Below are positions 9,774 through 19,144 of a DNA stretch of 64,000 nucleotides, piece after piece. Origin of the DNA: Couchioplanes caeruleus (lineage in GTDB: Bacteria; Actinomycetota; Actinomycetes; Mycobacteriales; Micromonosporaceae); NCBI RefSeq assembly GCF_003751945.1, contig NZ_RJKL01000001.1:4898001-4962000 (forward strand). Reading direction: 5' to 3'. The position numbers and the translations under genes are program-made. Below the pieces are notes generated by a model. That model had not been told where the DNA came from and ran no database searches. It saw nothing but the letters and a program-made list of their open reading frames with translations. The stretch's first letter is position 1, and every line of letters starts with the position of its first letter.

Positions 9774-9890
9774 AAGGCCGATGGCGGCCTTCCCGTCCGC
9801 GGCGGCCGTCGCCGGATCACCGCGCCCGGCCCAGGATAGGTAAAGTTCCTGCAGTTCCGCAGCCTCGTCACCACCGATGGGAATTTGGCC

Positions 9891-9974
9891 ATGAGTGAGC
9901 CCAGCGTGCTCGTCATCGAGTTTCGCGTCATGACGGCTCGCCTCGACGCCGGGCGCGGCGGGGTGACGGCATGA
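9891..9974 (+). CDS. 27-codon micro-ORF overlapping the eccD start
   Basis: ATG 9891 opens a 27-codon frame (MSEPSVLVIEFRV...) whose TGA (9972-9974) overlaps the eccD ATG at 9971 as ATGA. The layout suggests translational coupling of eccD to this leader. No homology can be claimed and the peptide may be only a coupling device. Similar micro-ORFs occur at 20804-20836 and 32544-32594. Confidence 0.35.
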   Translation: MSEPSVLVIEFRVMTARLDAGRGGVTA

Positions 9975-11407
9975 GCATCGGCCTGGCCCGGATCACCATC
10001 AGCGCCCCCTCCCGCCGCGTCGACGTGGCGCTGCCCGAGCACGTACCGCTCGTGGAGCTCCTGCCGGAGGTCCTGCGCCACGCGGGCGAGGGCCTGGCCG
10101 ACGACGGCGAGAAGCACGGCGGGTGGGTGCTGCGGCGTACGGACGGTGTCGCGCTCGCCACCGCCCAGGGCCTGTTTCCCCAGGGCGTCCGCGACGGTGA
10201 GGTGCTGCACCTCGTCCCGGCGCGCGAGGAATGGCCCGAGCTCGAGTACGACGACGTGGTGGAGGCGATCGCCGAGGGCGCGCGCCGCCGAGGAACCGTG
10301 TGGTCCGCGGCCGCGACCCGGACGGCCACGCTCGCCGCGGCCGCGGTGCTGCTCTCGCTCGGCCTCTTCGCGGTGCTCACGGCCGGGCCGGGGTGGGGCG
10401 GCGCGGCGTTCGCGGGCCTCGGCGTGGCATTGCTGCTCACGCTCGCGGGCATCACCGCATCCCGGGCGTACGGGGACGCGCGCGCCGGCGCGGCCCTCGG
10501 CGGCCTGGCGCTGCCGTACGCGTTCGCCGGTGGCGCGGTGCTGGTCGGCCAGGGGGTGGTGGACCGGGCGGGCGTCTTCCCGCTGCTGCCGTGGCTCGGC
10601 GGCCCGGAGCTGCTCGCCGGCTCGGCGGCCGTGCTGCTGTTCGCGGCGCTGGGCGGGGTCGGCGTGGCCGCCTCGCTGCGGATCTTCGCCGCGGGCGTGA
10701 CGGTCGGCCTGCTCGGCGCCCTCACCGCGCTGACCGGCCTGCTGACGACGGCGGCGGGGGCGGCGGCGGTCCTCATGTCGCTGCTGGTCTGCGGCATCGG
10801 CACCCTGCCGCTGCTGGCGATCCGCTTCGGCAAGCTGCCCACGCCGCCGGTCACCCTGCCGACCGGCACGGACGCCGAGCAGGGTTTCACCGCCGCTCGG
10901 CCCGCGGGCGACGACGCCGCGCGGGAACTGCCCGACCGCAGGCGGGTGTTCGTCGCCGTGAGCCGCACGGAGGAACTGCTCACCGGCATGCTGATCGGCC
11001 ACGCCGTGCTCGCCGCGGGTGCCTTCGTGGTGCTCGCGTCGTCGGACGGGATGGCCGCGCGGATCCTGACGGGCCTCGCGGTCGCCGCCCTGCTGCTGCG
11101 GTCCCGGCTCTTCGTGACGTTGCGTCAGCGGGTGCCGCTGCTCGTCGGCGGCCTGTTCGGCGCCTTCGTGCTCGGCGTCGACCTGCTCGTGGGAGCGGGT
11201 GAGGTCATGCTGCTCGGCCTGAGTGTGGCCGGGCTGCTGCTGGCGGTGGCCACCGTGGCCGCGGGGGCTAGTTGGTCGCGTCGGGCACCGTCGCCGTACC
11301 TCGGACGCGCCGCCGACCTGCTCGACGGCCTGGCCGTGATCGCGGTGATCCCGGTGGCCTGCTCCGTGGTCGGCCTCTACGGCCTGGTCAGCACCATCAG
11401 CATCTGA
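9971..11407 (+). CDS. eccD: Type VII secretion integral membrane protein EccD
   Basis: 478-aa membrane component of the ESX translocon. Residues 1-80 form the ubiquitin-like (YukD) domain (LARITISAPSRRVDVALPEH), followed by a charged linker and about 11 TM helices from residue 115 to the C-terminus. This Ub-like plus 11-TM layout defines EccD, which lines the membrane pore around EccC and EccB. It is divergent from eccC. Its start overlaps the stop of a 27-codon micro-ORF. The gene ends at a run of degenerate 27-bp repeats and then a hairpin. Confidence 0.93.
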   Translation: MSIGLARITISAPSRRVDVALPEHVPLVELLPEVLRHAGEGLADDGEKHGGWVLRRTDGVALATAQGLFPQGVRDGEVLHLVPAREEWPELEYDDVVEAIAEGARRRGTVWSAAATRTATLAAAAVLLSLGLFAVLTAGPGWGGAAFAGLGVALLLTLAGITASRAYGDARAGAALGGLALPYAFAGGAVLVGQGVVDRAGVFPLLPWLGGPELLAGSAAVLLFAALGGVGVAASLRIFAAGVTVGLLGALTALTGLLTTAAGAAAVLMSLLVCGIGTLPLLAIRFGKLPTPPVTLPTGTDAEQGFTAARPAGDDAARELPDRRRVFVAVSRTEELLTGMLIGHAVLAAGAFVVLASSDGMAARILTGLAVAALLLRSRLFVTLRQRVPLLVGGLFGAFVLGVDLLVGAGEVMLLGLSVAGLLLAVATVAAGASWSRRAPSPYLGRAADLLDGLAVIAVIPVACSVVGLYGLVSTISI

Positions 11408-11452
11408 CGCCCGCCGCGGGCGGCTCCGCCGGAAAGCGCGACGGCCCCCCGA

Positions 11453-11506
11453 GAAAGCCGAAAAGCGCGATGGCGCGGCGAAAGCCGAAAGGCGCGATGG
11501 CTCTGC
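11453..11506 (+). repeat. 27-bp tandem repeat downstream of eccD
   Basis: Two near-identical 27-bp units (11453-11479 and 11480-11506) built on GAAAGCCGAAA + GCGCGATGGC, with decayed relatives on either side (about 11431-11450 and 11507-11540). It starts 45 bp after the eccD stop. Confidence 0.8.
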
Positions 11507-11532
11507 AAAAACACGATGACCCGTCAAAGCAT

Positions 11533-11558
11533 GATGGCCGGGCAGAAGCCCGGCCATC
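11533..11558. terminator. Bidirectional hairpin terminator between eccD and ppa
   Basis: Perfect 11-bp stem GATGGCCGGGC / GCCCGGCCATC with an AGAA loop, centred between the convergent eccD and ppa genes. There is no U-tract, as is common in actinobacteria. Confidence 0.8.
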
Positions 11559-11575
11559 GTCGACGCGTGCGCCGG

Positions 11576-12076
11576 TCAGTGGTCCTCGTCGTGCTCGGCA
11601 GCCTCGGCACGCTTGAAGGAGGCGCGGATCTCCTCCTCGGCCTCGACCCGGCCGGACCAGGTCGCGCCCTCGACCGACTTGCCCGGCTCCAGGTCCTTGT
11701 AGACCGTGAAGAAGTGCTGGATCTCCATCCGGTCGAACTCGCCCAGGTGGTGGATGTCGCGCAGGTGCTCCTGGCGCGGGTCCTCGAAGGGCACGCAGAG
11801 GACCTTGTCGTCGCGGCCCTTCTCGTCCGTCATGCGGTACATGCCGATCGCCCGGGCCCGCACGAGGCAACCGGGGAAGGTCGGCTCCTGGATCAGCACC
11901 AGGGCGTCGAGCGGGTCACCGTCCTGCCCGAGGGTCCCCTCGATGTATCCGTAGTCGGCCGGATACTGCGTCGCGGTGAAGAGCGTCCGGTCAAGACGGA
12001 TCCGGCCGGTCTTGTGGTCGACCTCGTACTTGTTCCGCTGGCCCTTGGGGATCTCAACCAGTACGTCGAAATCCAT
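11576..12076 (-). CDS. ppa: Inorganic pyrophosphatase, family I
   Basis: 166-aa soluble PPi hydrolase that pulls biosynthetic reactions forward. The start ATG 12076 ([18 protein letters not shown]) matches the family; the frame extends upstream but without family sequence, and GGGAGCGAACG gives a ribosome site. Metal-binding acidic motifs are ADYGYIEGT and DGDPLDALV, and VYKDLEPGK is conserved near the C-terminus. The last residues are acidic and His-rich (EHDEDH). It is divergent from the D,D-peptidase gene, as in mycobacteria. Confidence 0.96.
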   Translation of the reverse strand: MDFDVLVEIPKGQRNKYEVDHKTGRIRLDRTLFTATQYPADYGYIEGTLGQDGDPLDALVLIQEPTFPGCLVRARAIGMYRMTDEKGRDDKVLCVPFEDPRQEHLRDIHHLGEFDRMEIQHFFTVYKDLEPGKSVEGATWSGRVEAEEEIRASFKRAEAAEHDEDH

Positions 12077-12226
12077 CGTTCGCTCCCTTGTTCGCCCCGA
12101 CTTGGACCGGCCGTGGTTCCAGCGCCGGAGCAGGACAGTCATGAGCCCCGCAGGATCCGTGCGCGCCGGTGTGCCGGATGTTTGTAGTCTCCCCTAAGTC
12201 TGACGCTACGTACGGGGGAGGGGCGT

Positions 12227-13942
12227 GTGGGGAGGCAAGATTCACAGAATGGTCCTGACCACAACGGCGTGTCGAGGCCACAGGACGGCACTTCTGGGAT
12301 AGGGCGGGCCAGTGTGCCTCCTGGGGTGCCGGCCGTTCCCCGCCCTTCGGGTACGACGTATGGCCGAGCCGTGATTCCCCCGAACGTCGGCCAGGTCCCG
12401 CAGACGGCGCAAAACTTCCCACCCATCGACGGACCCCCCACTTCGCCCGGCACGTCCGTCACCGGCCCGGACCACCCGTCGCGCGGGGATGCGCCAGCGG
12501 CGAAGCCGGCAACCGGTCCGGCCCGGCGTCCGGTAGTGGTGTCCCTCGCGATCTTGATCTTGGTGGTGCTGACCGCGGGAACGGTCGTCCTGGTCCGGCC
12601 CGGACCGGTCGACGACTGGTTGTCGGGCGACCCGGCGAAGCCGTCGGTGGCCGCACGCGCCCCCGAGCCGGCCCCGTCGCCCGTGCTGGTCGCGGCCGGC
12701 ACCGGCGGCACCGCACCCACCGCCGCCGGCATCGAGGCGGCCATCGGCCCGCTGGTCGACGCCCCGGCCCTCGGCTCCCGGGTCAACGTCTCGATCGTGG
12801 ACGCGGCGACCGGCGAGGCGTTGTACGAGAAGAACGCCGAGACGAAGACGACCCCCGCCTCCACCACCAAGCTGCTCACCGCGGCGACCGTGCTGGCCAC
12901 CCGCGGCCCGGCCTACCGGCTGAGCACCCGCGCCGTGGCCGGCGCCGAGCCGGGCGAGGTCGTCCTGATCGGCGGCGGCGATCCCTCGCTCGCGGTCGAC
13001 GGCGACGATCTGTTCCCGGGCGCGGCCCGCCTCGACAAGCTCGCCGAGAAGGTCAAGAAGGCCCTCGGTGCCCGGAAGCCGACCCGGGTCGTGATCGATA
13101 CCTCGCTCTTCACCGGCCCGGAGACCGGGCCAGGCTGGGAGGACGGCCTCATCGAGGACGGCCAGGTGGCCCGGATCCAGGCGTTGATGACCAACGGCGG
13201 GCGCGTCGAGCCGGTGCACAACGAATTCGGCGGCGACGAGCGGTTCGCCGACCCGGCGCTCGCGGCCGGCCGGGCCTTCGCCGCGCAGCTCGGTCTGCCC
13301 GAGACGGCCGTGCGCGAGGGCGAGGCCCCGGCTGCCGCGGCGTCGTCCGCCCCCGCCGCTGGCGGCCCCGGCACCGAGCTGGGTGTGGTGCAGTCGCCGC
13401 CGCTCGTGCACGTGCTCGACTGGATGCTCGAGCAGAGCGACAACGTCCTCGCCGAGGCCCTGGCCCGGCAGGTCGCCCTGGCCACCGGCAAGGAGGCGTC
13501 CTTCGCGGGCGCGTCCGCCGCCATGCGCGCCGAACTGGCCGAGCTGGGGCTCCCCGCCGACCAGGCCGAGCTGTCCGACGCGAGCGGCCTGTCGCTGGAC
13601 AACCGCATCAGTCCCGGCCTGCTCACCGATCTGCTGTCCCTCGCCGCGAGCGGCAAGCACCCCGCGCTGGGCGGCATGTTCGGGGGCCTGCCGGTGGCCG
13701 GTTGGTCCGGCACCCTGAAGTCGCGTTTCACCGACCCCACGAGCAACCGGGTGGGCCAGGGTCTGGTCCGGGCCAAGACCGGCTCGCTCACCGGGGTGAA
13801 CGCCATCTCCGGCAACCTGATCACCAAGGACGGCCGGCTGCTGGTCTTCGCGGTCCTGGCGGACGCGACCGGCGAGACCGGCGCGGCGCGCCAGGCGCTC
13901 GACCGGATCGCCGCCAAGCTCGTGACCTGCGGCTGCCAGTAA
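12227..13942 (+). CDS. dacB: D-alanyl-D-alanine carboxypeptidase/endopeptidase (DacB, PBP4, family S13)
   Basis: 571-aa penicillin-binding protein that trims or cleaves peptidoglycan peptides outside the membrane. GTG 12227 follows a strong GGGGGAGGGG. A Pro-rich cytoplasmic tail of about 95 residues leads into one TM helix (VVVSLAILILVVLTAGTVVLV). The three active-site motifs are STTK (about 211-214), SDN (about 404-406) and KTG (about 515-517). A loop of about 20 residues rich in Ala/Pro/Gly interrupts the domain near residue 370. Its position between ppa and tilS is conserved in actinobacteria. Confidence 0.94.
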   Translation: MGRQDSQNGPDHNGVSRPQDGTSGIGRASVPPGVPAVPRPSGTTYGRAVIPPNVGQVPQTAQNFPPIDGPPTSPGTSVTGPDHPSRGDAPAAKPATGPARRPVVVSLAILILVVLTAGTVVLVRPGPVDDWLSGDPAKPSVAARAPEPAPSPVLVAAGTGGTAPTAAGIEAAIGPLVDAPALGSRVNVSIVDAATGEALYEKNAETKTTPASTTKLLTAATVLATRGPAYRLSTRAVAGAEPGEVVLIGGGDPSLAVDGDDLFPGAARLDKLAEKVKKALGARKPTRVVIDTSLFTGPETGPGWEDGLIEDGQVARIQALMTNGGRVEPVHNEFGGDERFADPALAAGRAFAAQLGLPETAVREGEAPAAAASSAPAAGGPGTELGVVQSPPLVHVLDWMLEQSDNVLAEALARQVALATGKEASFAGASAAMRAELAELGLPADQAELSDASGLSLDNRISPGLLTDLLSLAASGKHPALGGMFGGLPVAGWSGTLKSRFTDPTSNRVGQGLVRAKTGSLTGVNAISGNLITKDGRLLVFAVLADATGETGAARQALDRIAAKLVTCGCQ

Positions 13943-13978
13943 GGGATTTCTCAGGGTCTGGCGCTGGTCCCCCACGGG

Positions 13979-13991
13979 TACGGTGGTCAGC
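13979..13991 (+). promoter_or_regulatory. Probable leaderless promoter of the zincin gene
   Basis: TACGGT at 13979-13984, then 7 nt, then ATG 13992. No Shine-Dalgarno sequence is visible. Confidence 0.5.
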
Positions 13992-15050
13992 ATGGCGCAG
14001 TTCGTTGACTGGGATCTGGCCGCCGCCACCGCGGGCGCGCTGTCGAAATCCGGCCCCGCGGTGTCCTACGAGGAAGCCATGCAGGTGGTCACCCAGCTGC
14101 GCGAGCTGACCGACGAGGCGCGCGGTCACGTCGCCGCGTACACCGGGCTGACCCCGCAGGTGGAGGGTCCGCCGGTGCGGATCGTCGACCGCAAGGACTG
14201 GGCGGCGATCAACATCGCCGGCCTCAAGGAAGTGATCATCCCGCTGGTCAGCCGGCTGTCCGGCAACCGCCAGCCGGGTGCGCTGACCGACGCGATCGGC
14301 TCCCGGGTCACCGGCGTGCAGGCCGGCACCGTGCTGGCGTACCTGTCCGGGCGTGTGCTCGGCCAGTACGAGGTCTTCTCCGCCGAGCCGGGCCAGTTGC
14401 TGCTCAACGCGCCCAACATCGTCGAGGTGGAGCGCAAGCTCGACGCCGACCCGCGGGACTTCCGGCTGTGGGTCTGCCTGCACGAGGTCACCCACCTCAC
14501 CCAGTTCCAGGCCGTGCCCTGGATGCGCGGCTACTTCCTCGGCGAGGTGCAGGCCTTCGTGGACGCCTCGCAGAGCGGCGAGCACATCCTCGAGCGCCTG
14601 CGCCGCGGGGTCGCCACGCTGTCGGACGCGCTGCGCGACCCGGAGAGCCGCTCCTCGGTGCTCGACATCGTGCAGACCCCGGCGCAGAAGGCCGTCCTCG
14701 ATCGCCTGACGGCCCTGATGACGCTGCTGGAGGGACACGCCGAGTTCGTGATGGACGGCGTCGGCCCGGAGGTGATCGGCTCGGTCGAGTCCATCCGCGC
14801 CAAGTTCAACCAGCGCCGCGAGAGCGGCAACCCCCTGGAGAAGGCCATCCGGCGGCTGCTCGGCATCGAGGTCAAGATGCGTCAGTACGCCGAGGGCCGC
14901 AAGTTCGTGCACGGCGTCGTCGAGCGGATCGGCATGGCCGGCTTCAACAAGATCTTCAGCTCCCCGCTGACCCTGCCCCGGCTGGAGGAACTGAGCGACC
15001 CGGACGCGTGGGTGGCCCGGGTGCACGGACCGGTCGGGCTCGCCTCGTAA
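13992..15050 (+). CDS. Zinc-dependent metalloprotease-like protein (DUF2342, F420-associated zincin)
   Basis: 352-aa predicted zincin of the actinobacterial family often named coenzyme F420 biosynthesis-associated protein. The HExxH motif is LHEVTHLTQF (His about 163 and 167), with a downstream Glu-bearing helix (GYFLGEVQAFVDAS) and a second conserved Glu in EGHAEFVMDGV. The biological substrate is unknown and the F420 link is by phylogenetic profile only. I chose ATG 13992 over GTG 13983 because it sits 7 nt after a TANNNT box. It is followed after 10 nt by tilS, with which it is consistently linked. Confidence 0.88.
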   Translation: MAQFVDWDLAAATAGALSKSGPAVSYEEAMQVVTQLRELTDEARGHVAAYTGLTPQVEGPPVRIVDRKDWAAINIAGLKEVIIPLVSRLSGNRQPGALTDAIGSRVTGVQAGTVLAYLSGRVLGQYEVFSAEPGQLLLNAPNIVEVERKLDADPRDFRLWVCLHEVTHLTQFQAVPWMRGYFLGEVQAFVDASQSGEHILERLRRGVATLSDALRDPESRSSVLDIVQTPAQKAVLDRLTALMTLLEGHAEFVMDGVGPEVIGSVESIRAKFNQRRESGNPLEKAIRRLLGIEVKMRQYAEGRKFVHGVVERIGMAGFNKIFSSPLTLPRLEELSDPDAWVARVHGPVGLAS

Positions 15051-15060
15051 CCTCGTCCTC
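15048..15060 (+). promoter_or_regulatory. Probable leaderless promoter of tilS
   Basis: TAACCT at 15048-15053 (its first three bases are the upstream stop codon), a 7-nt gap, then GTG 15061. Confidence 0.45.
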
Positions 15061-16023
15061 GTGGCCCGCATCCCGCCACCGGTGGCGACCGTTCGTGCGG
15101 CGGTACGGCGAGAGCTGACCTCCGGGCCGGTCCTCGTCGCCTGCTCCGGCGGTGCCGATTCGCTGGCCCTCGCCGCGGCGGCGGCGTTCGTGGCACCCCG
15201 GCTCGGCATCGCCGCCGGCCTGGTCACGGTCGACCACGGGCTGCAGGACGGCTCGGCCGCGAGGGCGGCCTCCGTCGCGCAGTGGGGACGTGCGGCCGGG
15301 TTCGACCCCGTCGAGGTGGCCACCGTCGACGTGGCGGGACGCCCGGGCGGACCCGAGGCGGCCGCCCGCGACGCCCGCTACGAGGCGCTCTCCGCGGCCG
15401 CGCAACGCTCCGGCGCCACGGTGGTGCTGCTCGGGCACACCCGCGACGACCAGGCCGAGACCGTGCTGCTGGCGCTCGCCCGGGGTGCCGGCCCCCGCGG
15501 GCTGGCCGGGATGCCGCGCCGAAAGGGGCTCTTCGTCCGCCCGCTGCTGGACGTCTCGCGCGCCGACACCCGTGGCGCCTGCGCCGCTCTCGGCCTCGCG
15601 GCCTGGGAGGACCCGCACAACGCCGACCCCGCGTACGCCCGTGCCCGGGTCCGCGCGGACGCGTTGCCGGCACTGGCCGCCGCGCTCGGGCCCGCCGTCG
15701 TCGCCAACCTCGCCCGGACCGCCTCGCTGCTGGCCGCCGACGTCGCCTACCTGGACGAGGTCGCCGCGGAGGCGCTGGCTACCGCGCGCACGTCCGCGGG
15801 TCTTTCCGTCACGGCCCTGTCGCGGCTGCCGGAGGCGATCCGGGGTCGCGTGCTGCATGCCTGGGCCGCCGAGCTGGGCGCGCCGGGCGCCGCCCTCTCC
15901 CACCGGCACGTCGCCGCCCTCGACGCCCTGGTCACCGGGTGGCACGGCCAGGGTCCGGCCGCGCTGCCGGAGGGCATCCTGGTGGCCCGCCGAGCGGGTG
16001 ATCTCGTCCGCGCATCGCTGTGA
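15061..16023 (+). CDS. tilS: tRNA(Ile)-lysidine synthetase
   Basis: 320-aa N-type ATP pyrophosphatase that converts C34 of the CAU-anticodon tRNA-Ile to lysidine so that it reads AUA. The PP-loop is ACSGGADSLAL (about residues 28-38). Further family motifs are LGHTRDDQAETVLL and EDPHNADPAYARARVR. It is short, keeping the catalytic domain and TilS substrate-binding region but lacking a large C-terminal domain, as usual in actinobacteria. GTG 15061 is leaderless-like. It lies between the zincin and hpt, an order shared with mycobacteria. Confidence 0.95.
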   Translation: MARIPPPVATVRAAVRRELTSGPVLVACSGGADSLALAAAAAFVAPRLGIAAGLVTVDHGLQDGSAARAASVAQWGRAAGFDPVEVATVDVAGRPGGPEAAARDARYEALSAAAQRSGATVVLLGHTRDDQAETVLLALARGAGPRGLAGMPRRKGLFVRPLLDVSRADTRGACAALGLAAWEDPHNADPAYARARVRADALPALAAALGPAVVANLARTASLLAADVAYLDEVAAEALATARTSAGLSVTALSRLPEAIRGRVLHAWAAELGAPGAALSHRHVAALDALVTGWHGQGPAALPEGILVARRAGDLVRASL

Positions 16024-16150
16024 CAGTTGTCACCGAGAGTGGCGCGTCTCGGCACCGCTCGGGCGGATTCGCCCCATAACGTGCGCTTGTCCGGGCAACG
16101 ACCGCTGCCCCCGGCGGCGCGACGCCCTTCCCATACGGCAGGCTAGACGC

Positions 16151-16726
16151 ATGGCAGACGGCTCCTGGTACGACGCCGACATCGACCGCGTGATCATCTC
16201 CGAGGAGCAGATCCGCGAGAAGACCGAAGAGCTGGCGAAGCAGGTCGCCGCCGACTATGCGGATGCCGAGGGTGGCGTTCTGCTGGTCTGCGTGCTCAAG
16301 GGTGCGGTCATGTTCATGGCGGACTTCGCCCGCGCGCTGGGACGGCAGGGTCCCTACTCCGAGATGGAGTTCATGGCCGTCTCGTCGTACGGCTCCGGCA
16401 CCACCTCGTCCGGGGTGGTGCGCATCCTCAAGGACCTGGACCGCGACATCACCGGCCGGCACGTGGTGATCGTCGAGGACATCGTCGACTCCGGCCTGAC
16501 CCTGTCCTGGCTGATGAAGTACCTGCGGTCCCGCCAGCCGGAGAGCGTCGAGGTCGTGGCCCTGTTCCGCAAGCCCGACGCGATCAAGGTCCCGGTGCCG
16601 ACCAAGTACGTCGGCTTCGACATCCCGAACGAGTTCGTGGTCGGATACGGCCTGGACTTCGCTGAGCGTTACCGCGAGGTGCCATACGTGGGAGTGCTGA
16701 AGCCCGAGGTCTACGCCCGTAGCTGA
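16151..16726 (+). CDS. hpt: Hypoxanthine phosphoribosyltransferase
   Basis: 191-aa purine salvage enzyme converting hypoxanthine or guanine plus PRPP to IMP or GMP. The PRPP-binding signature is VVIVEDIVDSGLTLSWL (about residues 105-121), and the flexible-loop region SSYGSGTTSSGVV is present. ATG 16151 (MADGSWYDADIDRVIIS) matches the actinobacterial family start. The tilS-hpt-ftsH order is widely conserved in bacteria. Confidence 0.96.
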   Translation: MADGSWYDADIDRVIISEEQIREKTEELAKQVAADYADAEGGVLLVCVLKGAVMFMADFARALGRQGPYSEMEFMAVSSYGSGTTSSGVVRILKDLDRDITGRHVVIVEDIVDSGLTLSWLMKYLRSRQPESVEVVALFRKPDAIKVPVPTKYVGFDIPNEFVVGYGLDFAERYREVPYVGVLKPEVYARS

Positions 16727-17107
16727 ACGGTCTCCCAGGCGACTCTCAGAAATCGGCGGACCGGTGTGGGCGCGGGGGGTATTGTCCGTCTTTGTGCCGG
16801 TTCGCGGCTGCCGAGAACATGAACCGCGGTGGACGGGGACCTCTCCGTCAGCCGGGCTGACGGAGTCGTGAGCGGCACCCACGGTGTACCGTCGAGTGAC
16901 CGGTGGCGCAGTGTCACGTGCGCCGCTCGGGTCGGGTCGGAAGCGGACGGGCCGGTGGGGTTTGCCCTCATCGCCCGGAGGTAATCGATACCGGCAGCGT
17001 CTCCGCGGTTCGGACGCCGGCGTCGGTGCCGACGGCGGAGACCCGTCAACCCAGGTGACCAGGACGCCGATCAGGAGGGTCCGGGCGGATCGCCGCCCGA
17101 CAACAGT
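16727..17107 (+). other. Structured 381-bp leader region upstream of ftsH
   Basis: No gene. It contains a 10-bp hairpin (16843-16865) and, nearer ftsH, a nested structure: an 8-bp outer stem GTCTCCGC (16999-17006) with GCGGAGAC (17035-17042) enclosing CGTCGG/CCGACG (17021-17034). The second structure ends 65 nt before the ftsH start and could be a cis-acting mRNA element. I do not recognise a known riboswitch. Confidence 0.45.
16843..16865 (+). terminator. Hairpin downstream of hpt
   Basis: Perfect 10-bp stem CTCCGTCAGC / GCTGACGGAG with a CGG loop, 117 nt after the hpt stop. Probably terminates hpt transcription, though it could belong to the ftsH leader. Confidence 0.5.
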
Positions 17108-19144
17108 ATGGAACGTACGCGTTTCTTCCGCCGCCCGGTGGTCTGGATCATTCTGGTGATCTTCGGCGCCATCGCGCTGAGCTCATTCTTCACCAGTGGT
17201 CCGAGCTACCACCGAGTCAAGACTTCGGTCGTCCTCGATCGACTCAGTCAGCCCAACATCAAGAACGTCGTCCTGCAGGACAAGGAGCAGACGCTCCAGC
17301 TCGAGCTCGCCAGTCCGGAGCGCTTCGGCGAGAAGAACTCGGACAAGATCGAGACCCAGTATCCGTACGAGCTGTCCGAGCAGATCTGGAACCAGGTCAA
17401 GGAGGCGAAGGCGGCGGGTCGGATCACCGGCACCTTCGACGCCGAGGTCTCCGGTGACAGCATCCTGCTGACCCTGCTGGTCAACCTGCTGCCGATCGCG
17501 ATCCTGGTGATCCTGCTGCTGCTGTTCATGTCGCAGATGCAGGGTGGCGGCTCCCGCGTGCTCAACTTCGGCAAGTCCAAGGCCAAGATGCTGACCAAGG
17601 ACATGCCCAAGACGACGTTCGCCGACGTGGCGGGCGCCGACGAGGCCGTCGAGGAGCTCCAGGAGATCAAGGACTTCCTGCAGAACCCCGCGAAATACCA
17701 GGCGCTCGGTGCCAAGATCCCCAAGGGCGTCCTGCTCTTCGGCCAGCCCGGTACGGGTAAGACCCTGCTGGCGCGCGCCGTCGCGGGCGAGGCGGGCGTG
17801 CCGTTCTACTCGATCTCCGGCTCGGACTTCGTCGAAATGTTCGTGGGTGTCGGCGCGAGCCGCGTCCGCGACCTCTTCGAGCAGGCCAAGGCCAACGCCC
17901 CGGCGATCGTCTTCGTCGACGAGATCGACGCCGTCGGCCGCCACCGCGGCGCCGGCATGGGCGGCGGGCACGACGAGCGCGAGCAGACCCTCAACCAACT
18001 GCTGGTCGAGATGGACGGCTTCGACACCAAGGGCGGCGTCATCCTGATCGCCGCGACCAACCGGCCCGACATCCTCGACCCCGCGCTGCTGCGCCCGGGC
18101 CGCTTCGACCGCCAGATCCCGGTCGACAACCCCGACATGGAGGGCCGCAAGGCGATCCTGCGGGTGCACGCCAAGGGCAAGCCCTTCACGCCCGACGTCG
18201 ACCTCGACTCGGTCGCCCGGCGCACGCCCGGCTTCTCGGGTGCGGACCTGGCCAACGTCATCAACGAGGCGGCGCTGCTCACCGCCCGCAACGACAAGCG
18301 GGCCATCTCCAACGAGTTCCTCGAGGAGTCCATCGACCGGGTCATCGCCGGCCCCGAGCGGCGGACCCGGGCGATGAGCGACAACGAGAAGAAGATCACC
18401 GCGTACCACGAGGGTGGGCACGCGCTGGTCGCGTACGCGCTGCCGCACTCCGCGCCGGTGCACAAGGTGACGATCCTGCCTCGCGGCCGTTCCCTGGGCC
18501 ACACGCTGGTGCTGCCGACCGAGGACAAGTACACCCAGACCCGGGCCGAGATGATCGACACCCTGGCGTACGCGCTGGGCGGCCGTGCCGCGGAGGAGCT
18601 CGTCTTCCACGAGCCCACCACCGGCGCCGGCAACGACATCGAGAAGGCATCCGGCCTGGCCCGCGCCATGGTCACCCAGTACGGCATGAGCTCCAAGCTG
18701 GGCGCCGTCAAGTACGGCTCCAACAACGACGAACCGTTCCTGGGCCGCTCCATGGGCCACGAGCGGGACTACTCCGACGCCGTCGCCGCCGAGATCGACC
18801 AGGAGGTGCGCGCGCTCATCGAGCTGGCGCACGACGAGGCCTGGGAGATCCTGGTCGAATACCGCGACGTCCTCGACGCCATGGTGCTGGAGCTGATGGA
18901 GAAGGAGACCATCACCCAGCAGGACATGGACCGCATCTGCGCCCGGGTGCAGAAGCGCGCGCCGATGTCGCCGTTCAACGGCTTCGGCAAGCGGCTTCCC
19001 TCCGAGGCGCCGCCGGTCCTGACGCCGGCCGAGCGGGACAAGCTCAAGGCTCAGGCCGAGGCCGACGGCCAGGTCGCGGTCGGTGGCGGCAACGCGGGCC
19101 CCTCGGAACCGAACCCGAACGGCACATCGGAGGGCACCCACTGA
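17108..19144 (+). CDS. ftsH: ATP-dependent zinc metalloprotease FtsH
   Basis: 678-aa membrane-anchored AAA+ protease for quality control of membrane and regulatory proteins. Two TM helices (about 10-28 and 118-138) flank the extracytoplasmic domain. The AAA module has Walker [10 protein letters not shown] (about 212), Walker [12 protein letters not shown] (about 266) and the second-region-of-homology arginines (RPGRFDRQ). The protease site is [10 protein letters not shown] (about 433-442), with the third zinc ligand in AGNDIEKAS. The C-terminal about 60 residues are disordered and Asn/Gly/Pro-rich. The stop overlaps the proposed folE start. Confidence 0.97.
   Translation: MERTRFFRRPVVWIILVIFGAIALSSFFTSGPSYHRVKTSVVLDRLSQPNIKNVVLQDKEQTLQLELASPERFGEKNSDKIETQYPYELSEQIWNQVKEAKAAGRITGTFDAEVSGDSILLTLLVNLLPIAILVILLLLFMSQMQGGGSRVLNFGKSKAKMLTKDMPKTTFADVAGADEAVEELQEIKDFLQNPAKYQALGAKIPKGVLLFGQPGTGKTLLARAVAGEAGVPFYSISGSDFVEMFVGVGASRVRDLFEQAKANAPAIVFVDEIDAVGRHRGAGMGGGHDEREQTLNQLLVEMDGFDTKGGVILIAATNRPDILDPALLRPGRFDRQIPVDNPDMEGRKAILRVHAKGKPFTPDVDLDSVARRTPGFSGADLANVINEAALLTARNDKRAISNEFLEESIDRVIAGPERRTRAMSDNEKKITAYHEGGHALVAYALPHSAPVHKVTILPRGRSLGHTLVLPTEDKYTQTRAEMIDTLAYALGGRAAEELVFHEPTTGAGNDIEKASGLARAMVTQYGMSSKLGAVKYGSNNDEPFLGRSMGHERDYSDAVAAEIDQEVRALIELAHDEAWEILVEYRDVLDAMVLELMEKETITQQDMDRICARVQKRAPMSPFNGFGKRLPSEAPPVLTPAERDKLKAQAEADGQVAVGGGNAGPSEPNPNGTSEGTH

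Noticed and set aside
5974..9843. 1289-codon open frame opposite eccC
   Set aside because: It is the antisense shadow of eccC; its sequence is low-complexity Arg/Gly/Gln-rich with no domain, whereas eccC has three P-loops.
16727..17107. Known riboswitch upstream of ftsH
   Set aside because: The stems do not match any consensus I can recall (ydaO, SAM, cobalamin, TPP); kept only as an unknown structured leader.
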